DNA from: Polyangiaceae bacterium
GTDB taxonomy: Bacteria; Myxococcota_A; Polyangia; Polyangiales; Polyangiaceae
NCBI GenBank assembly: GCA_029941785.1
Contig: JAPYTK010000012.1
Location: 1 to 39,356 of the forward strand
DNA length: 39,356 nucleotides
Direction: 5' to 3'
Shown here: positions 32,891 through 39,356 of the stretch, piece after piece
How the letters are laid out: every line of letters begins with the position of its first letter
Numbering within the stretch: the stretch's first letter is position 1
Notes under the pieces: generated by a model
What the model was told of the DNA's origin: nothing
Seen by the model: only the letters and a program-made list of their open reading frames with translations
Database searches by the model: none
Made by a program: the position numbers and the translations under genes

Positions 32891-33697
32891 ATGATGCGAA
32901 GTGAAAGGACGAGACGAGGATTGATCTGCGGGGTTGCCGTGGTCGTGGGGGCGGTTGGCTTCCTTGCATGCGACGACAAGAAGGAACCGGCGCCCCCGTC
33001 GGCCGGGCCGGTTCCTGAGACAGCCGCGACCGTGTCATCCGCGGCCGGACGGGCGACTGTCCCGAGCGCGAGCAGCACGGCTTCGCCGAGCGCGATCGCT
33101 TCGGCTTCCGCGGCTGCTTCTGCCTCATCAGATGCTACCGGCTCGGTTGGCTCTGCGCCGGCGGCGTCGACGGCTGTTGCAGGCGTCGCTTCGGGCGCCC
33201 GCGGACCGAGCGCTGCTGCGCCGAGCGCGAGCGCTGCGGTTGCTGCGGCGAGTGGCAGCAGCACGGCTTCGCCGAGCGCCGTTCCTGCAGTAGCTTCCGC
33301 CAAGACGGTCACCGGATCGAAGGGCCAGACGGCGGGCGTGTATTCCACCTGGATGCAGTCTTCCGGGCGTTTCGTCGCAGGAAAGGCGGGGACGGTCCGA
33401 GCCGTGGTGGTGGCCAAAGGGGAGTTTAAAACCAATCCCAACTATCCCTACAAGGTCAAGATGGCCGCGCCGCCAGCTGGGGTGAGTTATCCGCAACCGA
33501 TCGTGCGTGCCGTTTCGCGGACCGACAAGCGTGCGGTGATCACGGTGCCCGTCGTGCCCACCTCTGCAGGACCGAAGACGGTGCGCGGGACCTTCTACTT
33601 TTCCGTGTGCACAGCCGAGCAGTGCCAGATCAAGAAACAATCTCTCGCGGTGACGATTCAAGTCGATGAGGCGGCGGCCCCGAAAGAGGGCTCCTGA
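32891..33697 (+). CDS. Lipoprotein with Ala/Ser-rich linker and small beta domain
   Basis: A 268-residue lipoprotein: basic n-region, hydrophobic core and FLAC lipobox (Cys near 27), a 110-residue Ala/Ser/Pro/Thr low-complexity linker that contains a 22-bp near-exact DNA repeat (33070 and 33257 areas), and a C-terminal beta domain of about 120 residues. That domain ends with RGTFYFSVCTAEQC, resembling the two-Cys N-terminal domain of DsbD or related immunoglobulin-like folds, so a redox or binding role in the envelope is conceivable. The distance from the upstream gene is 12 bp, suggesting co-transcription. Function not identified. Confidence 0.75.
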   Translation: MMRSERTRRGLICGVAVVVGAVGFLACDDKKEPAPPSAGPVPETAATVSSAAGRATVPSASSTASPSAIASASAAASASSDATGSVGSAPAASTAVAGVASGARGPSAAAPSASAAVAAASGSSTASPSAVPAVASAKTVTGSKGQTAGVYSTWMQSSGRFVAGKAGTVRAVVVAKGEFKTNPNYPYKVKMAAPPAGVSYPQPIVRAVSRTDKRAVITVPVVPTSAGPKTVRGTFYFSVCTAEQCQIKKQSLAVTIQVDEAAAPKEGS

Positions 33698-33712
33698 GAA
33701 GAAGCGCTCGGG

Positions 33713-34198
33713 TCATTCGAGAATGGTCGTTTCGCTTTCGCTGGTCAAAGCCTGCGAAAGCATGTCGGACATGCCCATGGCCAGCGATGCCGGCAAGTCG
33801 TCGGGCGAGAAAAGTCGCGCTTCACGGATCTCGATCGCGTTGCGGGGACCGCTGATCGGCTCGGCGACTTCGGCAAGAACACAAACCGTTACCGCATGAA
33901 ATCGCGGGTCGCGATCGGGCCGCGAGTAGACGCCGATGATTCGACCGAGTTTCACGAAATGGGCACCTGTTTCCTCTTCGATTTCGCGTGGCAAGGCTTC
34001 GGACAACAGCTCTCCCCACTCGAGCGTTCCGCCCGGCAAGGCCCAGGTGCCCGTGTCGCCGCGTCTCACGAGCAGAACGCGTCCGTCAGGCGTACGCGCA
34101 ACCGCGCAGATCCCAACGACCGGGCGCCGCAGCAGGTGCCGCGCCGCTTCGCGCATGATCGCGAAGGCTTGACGGGGAAGTCCAATGATCCGGGCCAT
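33713..34198 (-). CDS. Nudix hydrolase
   Basis: A 161-residue cytoplasmic hydrolase of nucleoside diphosphate-linked substrates. The Nudix box is complete at residues about 56-79: GGTLEWGE followed after seven residues by REIEEETG, giving the Mg-binding Glu residues. The rest has the usual mixed alpha/beta fold with VVGICAVARTPDGRVLLV at the N-terminus. Substrate, such as ADP-ribose, NADH or an oxidised nucleotide, cannot be told. It is convergent with the preceding lipoprotein gene and divergent from the VOC gene. Confidence 0.88.
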   Translation of the reverse strand: MARIIGLPRQAFAIMREAARHLLRRPVVGICAVARTPDGRVLLVRRGDTGTWALPGGTLEWGELLSEALPREIEEETGAHFVKLGRIIGVYSRPDRDPRFHAVTVCVLAEVAEPISGPRNAIEIREARLFSPDDLPASLAMGMSDMLSQALTSESETTILE

Positions 34199-34238
34199 GC
34201 TCTCTCGAAGCCGTGTCTAGCACACGCGGCTGGCAGTA

Positions 34239-34253
34239 GAGGATGGTATCCTC
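34239..34253. promoter_or_regulatory. Short hairpin just before the VOC start
   Basis: GAGGAT-N3-ATCCTC, a six-base-pair inverted repeat with a three-base loop, ends six bases before the ATG at 34260. If transcribed it would form a hairpin whose right arm is anti-Shine-Dalgarno-like and which leaves no free ribosome site; it could also be an operator. It is short enough to be chance. Confidence 0.3.
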
Positions 34254-34259
34254 GCTTTG

Positions 34260-34688
34260 ATGAGTGAATCGACGCTGCGACCGTTTCATTTGGCCTTTCC
34301 AGTGAACGATATCGAGGCCACGCGTGCCTTCTACGAACATCTCCTCGGGGCGCGCGTGGGACGTGCTGCCGAGCGATGGATCGACTTTGATTTTTGGGGC
34401 CATCAAATTTCGGCGCATGTCGTGGACGATCGACCGTCGGAGCCTGCGACCAATCCGGTGGACGGCGAACGCGTTCCGGCGCGCCATTTTGGTGTGGTGC
34501 TCTGCTGGGATGAATGGCATCGCCTCCGCGACCGCCTCGTCGAGCAGGGCGTCGCTTTTCTGATCGAACCGCAGATCCGCTTCGAGGGAGAGGTTGGGGA
34601 ACAGGCGACGATGTTTTTCCTCGATCCAAGCGGCAATGCCCTCGAGTTTAAGTCCTTCCGCGACGAAGAGCAGCTCTTCGCGAGCTGA
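34260..34688 (+). CDS. VOC-superfamily (glyoxalase/dioxygenase-like) protein
   Basis: A 142-residue vicinal-oxygen-chelate fold protein, start ATG 34260. The two beta-alpha-beta modules are visible: [22 protein letters not shown] at the N-terminus with metal-ligand-type His, a second His in RHFGVVL, and [15 protein letters not shown] with Glu near the end, the typical third metal ligand. Members include glyoxalase I, dioxygenases and fosfomycin-type resistance proteins; this one reads as an uncharacterised single-domain member. It is convergent with the PopT gene (44 bp apart). Confidence 0.8.
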   Translation: MSESTLRPFHLAFPVNDIEATRAFYEHLLGARVGRAAERWIDFDFWGHQISAHVVDDRPSEPATNPVDGERVPARHFGVVLCWDEWHRLRDRLVEQGVAFLIEPQIRFEGEVGEQATMFFLDPSGNALEFKSFRDEEQLFAS

Positions 34689-34732
34689 TCGACGCGGACC
34701 GTGCGCCGCGGATCCAACCTCGGCGATGTCGA

Positions 34733-35704
34733 TCAGGCCTCGGCTTCGTTGGCCGCGATTGCCGAGTCCTTAGCCCGGCGTCGAGAGGCGTACGCTTCGA
34801 TGCCGATCACGAGCACGACGCCAACGACGAGACAGGACCACACGCCGACATCGAATTGGCCGGGTACGAAGGGAGTCGCGCCCACCACCCGTACCTTGTG
34901 CCGCACGGTGATGGTGCTCAATTGCTGATAGGGCCAGATCCGCCACAGACTACCGATGAGCAAGCCGATGAGCGAGGCGAGCGTGACGGCGTGGAAGCGA
35001 CCGAGGAGCCAGTTCAGGAGCCGCGCGAAGAACAGCAAGCCGCACAGGCAACCGAGGGAAAAAGGGATGATCACCGACAATTGCAGGTGACTCAGCGCGT
35101 TCAAAACGTAGGCGTATTTTCCCAAGATCAACAGGATGAAGGAGCCACTGATCCCGGGCAGCAGCATCGCGCAGATGGCGATGCTACCGGCGAAAAAAAT
35201 GAACGCAGGGTGCTCCGGGGTGGCGACCGGAACGAGATTCACGATCGCGAATCCGAGACCGGCTCCTACCAGCACGGCGGTTGCCAGCGAGGCACTCCAT
35301 TTCTCGAGATGGCGGGCCAGCACCACGGCCGAGGCGATCACCATGCCGAAGAACAGGGCGTAGACATGGACGCGGGTGGGGCTGTCGTGGGCCACCATTT
35401 GAGGCAGACCGATGACCTTGACCATCACGCCGATGCCGAGCCCCACCCCGCAGACGAGACTGAGCAAGAAGCGCCAATGTACGATACTCAGCAGCTCGCG
35501 GGGGCGCAGCAGCGCTTTGAGTGCGTCAGTGCCCACGGTGGTAATGGCGGAGAGCAGCTGCTCGTAAATACCCAGGGCTACGGCCATCGTGCCGCCGCTC
35601 ACACCGGGAACGACATCGGCCGCTCCCATGCAGAAACCGGAGAACACGGTGTAGGGGACGGCTTCCTTGCCGATGTCTTGTTTGTCGTGGCTTGCTTCGC
35701 TCAT
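34733..35704 (-). CDS. DUF368 undecaprenyl-phosphate flippase (PopT type)
   Basis: A 323-residue polytopic inner-membrane protein of the DUF368 family, reported to recycle undecaprenyl phosphate across the membrane for cell-wall and glycan synthesis, in parallel with DedA-type UptA. The two inverted-repeat re-entrant motifs are evident: [12 protein letters not shown] (27-38) and [15 protein letters not shown] in the second half, with about eight membrane spans. Only 29 bp separate its start from the divergent dehydratase-like gene. Function is from family knowledge. Confidence 0.87.
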   Translation of the reverse strand: MSEASHDKQDIGKEAVPYTVFSGFCMGAADVVPGVSGGTMAVALGIYEQLLSAITTVGTDALKALLRPRELLSIVHWRFLLSLVCGVGLGIGVMVKVIGLPQMVAHDSPTRVHVYALFFGMVIASAVVLARHLEKWSASLATAVLVGAGLGFAIVNLVPVATPEHPAFIFFAGSIAICAMLLPGISGSFILLILGKYAYVLNALSHLQLSVIIPFSLGCLCGLLFFARLLNWLLGRFHAVTLASLIGLLIGSLWRIWPYQQLSTITVRHKVRVVGATPFVPGQFDVGVWSCLVVGVVLVIGIEAYASRRRAKDSAIAANEAEA

Positions 35705-35733
35705 GTTTCATCTTCTGTTATCAAACACTTGAG

Positions 35734-36735
35734 ATGAGCGCGAGCTTGCAACTGAACATCGAGCACGTACGGGAAGCGGCACGGTTCCTCGATGGCCAAG
35801 TGGTTCGTACACCGACGCTGCGCAGCGCCGCTCTCGACCGCATCATCGGGGCGGAGGTGTGGCTGAAGGCGGAGTGCATGCAACACATCGGCGCCTTCAA
35901 AGCGCGAGGTGCGCTCCACACTGTCGGTCGCTTGAGCGATGCGGAACGGGCGCGGGGCATCGTGACCTACAGTTCGGGGAACCACGCGCAGGCGGTGGCG
36001 TGGGCGGCGCGGCAGCACGGTATTGCTGCGGCGGTTGCCATGCCTACCGATGCTCCCAGCGTGAAGGTTGAGTCGGTCCAAGCGCTGGGGGCGAGGGTGA
36101 CATTTGCCGGTACGACCTCCAGCGAGCGAAAGGTGGCCGCTCTGGCGATTGCGGCGGAGACGGGAGCGGTGGTCATTCCGCCTTTCGATCATCCGCACAT
36201 CGTGGCCGGTCAGGGCACCGCCACGCTCGAACTGTTCGAAGACGTGATGACAGCGACAGGCGGAGAAACACTCGACGCGCTGGTTGTGCCGGTCGGCGGC
36301 GGTGGAGTGATTGCGGGAGCTTGCCTCGTCGCCGCGACGCATCGCACCCAAGTATACAGCGCCGAGCCATACGGTTGCGACGCGATGGGAGCGAGCCTCG
36401 AGGCGGGCGAGCGCGTTGCTGTCGAACCTGGGCCCACGCTCGCCGATGGCCTCAAGCCGGTGCGGGTGGGTGAACTCAACTTTGCCATCGCGCAAGCTGC
36501 GGGCGTGAAACCCCTGCGGGTGAATGACGAGGAGATCGGCCGCGCGCTGATCACCGTCTTGGCGCACGCGCGGGTCCTGGTCGAGCCGTCGGGAGCTGCA
36601 GGCGTGGCAGCGGCCATTCGGGGCCTTGCAGGCGGGCCTCGCCGCGTGGGGATCATGTTGACGGGCGGCAATGTTGGGATGGACACCGTGTCTGAACTGT
36701 TGAGTCGCTATTCCCTCCACCCCGTACGGTGGTAA
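35734..36735 (+). CDS. Threonine dehydratase/serine racemase-like PLP enzyme
   Basis: A 333-residue fold-type II PLP enzyme, single catalytic domain without an ACT regulatory domain. The PLP Lys is Lys56 in GAFKARG; SSGNHAQ binds the substrate carboxylate; [11 protein letters not shown] binds the phosphate; TGGNV lies near the pyridine nitrogen. This is the biodegradative threonine/serine dehydratase or serine racemase type, deaminating Ser/Thr to a keto acid or racemising Ser. The ATG at 35734 is chosen because the family starts here; the frame extends 14 codons upstream over the divergent gene start. It is followed after six bases by the CNNM/CorC gene. Confidence 0.88.
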   Translation: MSASLQLNIEHVREAARFLDGQVVRTPTLRSAALDRIIGAEVWLKAECMQHIGAFKARGALHTVGRLSDAERARGIVTYSSGNHAQAVAWAARQHGIAAAVAMPTDAPSVKVESVQALGARVTFAGTTSSERKVAALAIAAETGAVVIPPFDHPHIVAGQGTATLELFEDVMTATGGETLDALVVPVGGGGVIAGACLVAATHRTQVYSAEPYGCDAMGASLEAGERVAVEPGPTLADGLKPVRVGELNFAIAQAAGVKPLRVNDEEIGRALITVLAHARVLVEPSGAAGVAAAIRGLAGGPRRVGIMLTGGNVGMDTVSELLSRYSLHPVRW

Positions 36736-36741
36736 GGTCGC

Positions 36742-38109
36742 GTGCAGGTCATGCCGACAGCTTTATTGGCTCTAGCGAGCGATACCCACGTGGACCAAGC
36801 GAGTGGCGGTGCCGATCCGGGGGCGGTTCTTCTCTTGGTGGGCGCTGTTTCCTTCGCCTTGGTCGTCTCCTTTCTGTGTTCGATTTTCGAGTCCGTTCTG
36901 CTCAGCGTGAGCCGGGGCAAGGTGGCCAAGATGGCCAAGGGAGGGTCTCGCTCGGGGCGCATTCTTGAGGGCTGGAAGAGCCACGACATCGAAGTGCCCA
37001 TCGCCTCGATCCTCATTCTCAACACCGTGGCTCACACCGTGGGCTCGGCCGTTGCGGGCTCGAGCTACAATGAGGCCTTCGGCGGTGCGGGCGAAGTCGT
37101 GTTCTTGTCGTCATTCACTGTGGCGGTGCTTCTCTTCACCGAGATCATTCCCAAGACCCTGGGTGTCTCCTTCGCCAATCGGCTCGCCGCGCCCGTGACG
37201 GCGGCTGTCTGGGTGCTCACCGTCGTCTTGCGCCCGGTGCTGTTCGTGACGAGCTGGATGTCGCGCAAGCTCACGGGTGATCATCGCCGACCGGTCACCT
37301 CGATTGAGGAAATTCGTCTCCTGGCTGCCATCGGTCACCAGGAGGGTGACGTCGGGCCGCGATTTGCCTCACTGATCGAGGGCGCAGCGAGCCTCCGCGA
37401 GCTAACCGTGCACGACGTCATGGTCCCGCGAGGCACGGTCGCATTCCTCTCGGGGAACAAGTCGCTCGACGACAATTTCGAGATCATCCGAGGCAGCGGT
37501 CACAGTCGTTTTCCGTTCACGCCGACCGGGGATCTCGATGACGTTGATGGCGTGGTTTTGGCCAAGGTGTTGCTCTTCCACGACCACGATTCTGATGACG
37601 ATGCACGAGAGGTCGACTGGAAACCGCTGAAGTCGGCTCTGGTGGTGGTGCCCGAGACCAAACCGCTCGATGAAGTGCTGCGCCTCTTTCAGGAACAACG
37701 AAAGCACCTCGCTATCGTTGTCGACGAGTTTGGCGGCACCCAGGGTGTGGTCACACTCGAGGACGTTCTCGAGGAAATCGTGGGTGAGATCGAAGACGAA
37801 CACGATCCGATCGAGACCCTGATCATCAAGCGCAAGGACGGCTCGCTGATGTGTGATGGGACGGCGGAGACGCGAAAAGTCTTCAAGGAGCTGGGCATCG
37901 ACCGGAAGTCCGATATGGTTTCCATCGGCGGTTTGGTGAGCGATTTGCTGGGCCGGATGCCCAAGCGTGGCGATACGGTCCATTTCGAGGGTTTCCGGTT
38001 CAAGGTCGCCGCCGCAAGCGCGCGGAGGGCGGAGCGCATCGAGGTTACGGTAGCGCCTGAGCCCTCTTCGACCGGTGAGAGCGAGCCCCCCGAAGAGAAA
38101 ATCGACTGA
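36742..38109 (+). CDS. CNNM/CorC-HlyC-family transporter-like protein (DUF21 and CBS)
   Basis: A 455-residue membrane protein with the usual order: DUF21 transmembrane domain (about 30-200, with TEIIPKTLG and the FESVLLSVSR start), a CBS pair (about 215-340), and the C-terminal transporter-associated CorC_HlyC domain (about 365-440). The family is linked to Mg or Na/Co transport and to tolerance of divalent cations. Start is GTG 36742 with AAGG four bases upstream; ATG 36751 is an alternative. It is six bases after the dehydratase-like gene, so the two are co-transcribed. Confidence 0.9.
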   Translation: MQVMPTALLALASDTHVDQASGGADPGAVLLLVGAVSFALVVSFLCSIFESVLLSVSRGKVAKMAKGGSRSGRILEGWKSHDIEVPIASILILNTVAHTVGSAVAGSSYNEAFGGAGEVVFLSSFTVAVLLFTEIIPKTLGVSFANRLAAPVTAAVWVLTVVLRPVLFVTSWMSRKLTGDHRRPVTSIEEIRLLAAIGHQEGDVGPRFASLIEGAASLRELTVHDVMVPRGTVAFLSGNKSLDDNFEIIRGSGHSRFPFTPTGDLDDVDGVVLAKVLLFHDHDSDDDAREVDWKPLKSALVVVPETKPLDEVLRLFQEQRKHLAIVVDEFGGTQGVVTLEDVLEEIVGEIEDEHDPIETLIIKRKDGSLMCDGTAETRKVFKELGIDRKSDMVSIGGLVSDLLGRMPKRGDTVHFEGFRFKVAAASARRAERIEVTVAPEPSSTGESEPPEEKID

Positions 38110-38173
38110 GCTTCTAACGCGGCGCGACGTGAAAAACGTCTGCGGATCTGCTACTCAGCCAGTCTCTCGGCTC

Positions 38174-39148
38174 ATGAAACCTTTTGACGAACTGTTCGTT
38201 GGCCATCCGGCCATCCTGGCACCTATGGAGGATGTCACCGATGCGCTGTACCGAAAGTTGTGCCGCAACCTCGGTGCCGACTTGTGCGTCACCGAGTTCA
38301 TCAACGTCGAGGGCTTGCTGCGTGGCTGCAAGAAAGCCAAGCAGAAACTAACCCTGGCGGCAGACGACCAGCCCACCGCGATTCAGATTTATGGCAGCGA
38401 TCCTGGTCGCTTGGCAGAGGCGGCGGTAGTCGCAGAGCAAGCTCAGCCGGCCTTTGTCGACATCAACTGCGGTTGCTGGGTGCCGAAGATTGCTCGCCGT
38501 GGAGCCGGCGCGGGCTGGCTTCGGGATCCTGTTGCGATGGTCGAGATGGCCAAGCTCGTGGTGGGCACGGTTTCGATGCCGGTGACGGTCAAGACTCGTA
38601 TTGGATGGGGACCCGAAGACCAGATGCCGATCGTCGATTTGGCCCGCCGAATGGAAGACGTCGGCGTGCGCGCACTCACGATTCACTGCCGCACGGCCAA
38701 GATGGGGCATAGCGGCGCGGCGGATTGGAGTTGGGTGGCCCGCGCGGTCGAGGTCGTCGACATGCCGGTCATTCTCAATGGTGATGTGAAGAGCGCACAC
38801 GATGCCAAGCGGGCCATCGATGAGACGGGGGCCGCCGGAGTGATGATTGGGCGCCGGGCCATCGAGCACCCGTGGATTTTTCGCGAGGTGCGTCGGTTTC
38901 TCGACGATGGCGTGTTGATCGATCCTCCCAGCGTCACCGAGCGGCTCAACTTGTGTCGTGAGCACCTCGTGGCGAGCGTCGCCCATCGCGGTGAGCCCCG
39001 GGGCGTGTTCTGCACGCGTCGTCATCTCGGTGGCTACATCCGTGGCTTGCGCCGGGCGTCTCATTTGCGGCAAGAGCTGTTTCAGTGCGATACGCTCGCG
39101 GGTTGCCTCGATCTTCTCGACCGCTTCGAGGGAATGCTGGCGGCCTGA
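38174..39148 (+). CDS. dus: tRNA-dihydrouridine synthase
   Basis: A 324-residue FMN enzyme that reduces uridines in the tRNA D-loop using NADPH. LAPMEDVTD is the flavin-binding start; the catalytic Cys101 is in DINCGCWVPK, where most members have GCP, so a Trp replaces the Pro; RRGAGAGWLRDP, TVKTRIGW and GVMIGRRAIEHPWIF complete the family pattern. ATG 38174 is chosen, since the frame further upstream overlaps the CNNM gene end and is not family-like. The subtype (DusA, B or C) is not clear; the GRRA motif suggests the DusB-like group. Confidence 0.92.
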   Translation: MKPFDELFVGHPAILAPMEDVTDALYRKLCRNLGADLCVTEFINVEGLLRGCKKAKQKLTLAADDQPTAIQIYGSDPGRLAEAAVVAEQAQPAFVDINCGCWVPKIARRGAGAGWLRDPVAMVEMAKLVVGTVSMPVTVKTRIGWGPEDQMPIVDLARRMEDVGVRALTIHCRTAKMGHSGAADWSWVARAVEVVDMPVILNGDVKSAHDAKRAIDETGAAGVMIGRRAIEHPWIFREVRRFLDDGVLIDPPSVTERLNLCREHLVASVAHRGEPRGVFCTRRHLGGYIRGLRRASHLRQELFQCDTLAGCLDLLDRFEGMLAA

Positions 39149-39198
39149 GTGTGGCCGCGACGCTAGCTAGCGGGTCCAGCGAGTAGTATGAGAAGAAC

Positions 39199-39356
39199 AT
39201 GAGCTGTTTTCCTGTGGCCATGCAGGTTCTGGTCGCCATGCAGGCCGTCGGCCCTCCCCCGGTGCTGCCACCGCTGCCAGCTGTCCAACCCGCACCGCCC
39301 GTCGCCCCCGCGCCTGTCGCCCCCACGCCTGTCTCACCGGCGCCTGTCTCACCGGC
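39199..39356 (+). CDS. Start of Pro/Ala-repeat protein, 3' truncated
   Basis: An ATG with AGAAG four bases upstream opens a frame that runs off the window: a short, weakly hydrophobic signal-like start, then a Pro/Val/Ala-rich stretch built from repeated APV-type units. The remainder is not visible, so no family can be given. The style is like the linker at the start of the window (position 1-60), where a similar Pro/Ala stretch precedes an outer-membrane-like barrel; the two could be paralogues. Confidence 0.5.
   Translation, partial: MSCFPVAMQVLVAMQAVGPPPVLPPLPAVQPAPPVAPAPVAPTPVSPAPVSP
39310..39354. repeat. 15-bp tandem repeats at the window end
   Basis: Three consecutive 15-bp units of the type RCGCCTGTC(T/G)C(A/C)CC(G/C) are at 39310-39324, 39325-39339 and 39340-39354; the last two differ only at their first base. 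They encode the Pro/Ala repeats of the truncated gene and run off the window. Confidence 0.8.

Noticed and set aside
1-39356. A mobile element, prophage, CRISPR array or biosynthetic gene cluster
   Set aside because: I saw no transposase, integrase, phage structural gene, regular spaced repeats or multi-domain synthase anywhere on either strand.

Overview
The window looks like chromosomal DNA of a high-GC, two-membrane bacterium, most likely a myxobacterium or close relative (Myxococcota). The signs are lipoproteins with Gly/Ser/Ala linkers, a Hanks-type Ser/Thr kinase, a VWA lipoprotein with a DxSxS motif, a sigma-54 promoter, several outer-membrane beta-barrels and conserved coiled-coil proteins. 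I see no phage, insertion sequence, CRISPR array or plasmid function. The taxonomic call is an inference from gene style, without a 16S or marker search.

Layout. 1-1919: the end of an outer-membrane barrel gene and a polytopic membrane protein. 1962-5240 (minus): HAD phosphatase, methyltransferase/coiled-coil fusion and dnaJ, which has its own promoter and a pair of direct repeats. 5293-6933 (plus): membrane-anchored M28 peptidase. 6895-14199 (minus): a five-gene cluster of PhnD-like periplasmic binding protein, TatT-like TPR lipoprotein, large RND/MMPL exporter, Ser/Thr kinase and single-span membrane protein. The first three match the composition of the bacterial sterol transporter set BstB/BstC/BstA. 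14381-18963 (plus): amidase, class III aminotransferase and a lipoprotein behind a sigma-54 promoter with two upstream enhancer-like palindromes. 18969-20575 (minus): sterol desaturase/fatty-acid hydroxylase family protein and TetR regulator behind a perfect 24-bp palindrome. 20675-21610 (plus): HExxH lipoprotein. 21623-28660 (minus): class I aminotransferase, a second RND exporter, a LolA-like periplasmic carrier and a DUF1302 outer-membrane barrel, apparently a second lipid route from inner to outer membrane. 28750-30883 (plus): VWA lipoprotein and glycosyltransferase, then tRNA-Leu(UAA) on minus. 31058-39148: coiled-coil protein, lipoprotein, Nudix hydrolase, VOC protein, PopT-type undecaprenyl-phosphate flippase, threonine dehydratase-like enzyme, CNNM/CorC protein and Dus. 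39199-end: start of a Pro/Ala-repeat protein.

The central theme is envelope lipid handling. Two different RND-based systems and a sterol-desaturase-family enzyme lie within about 19 kb. The most interesting object is the Bst-like cluster (8.8-14.2 kb), here joined to a Ser/Thr kinase. The clearest regulatory structures are the sigma-54 promoter region (17690-17794), the TetR-operon palindrome (20583-20606), the paired palindromes before the LolA-like gene (24436-24477) and the direct repeats before dnaJ (3142-3170). Three genes carry acidic Asp/Glu tracts encoded by short tandem repeats.
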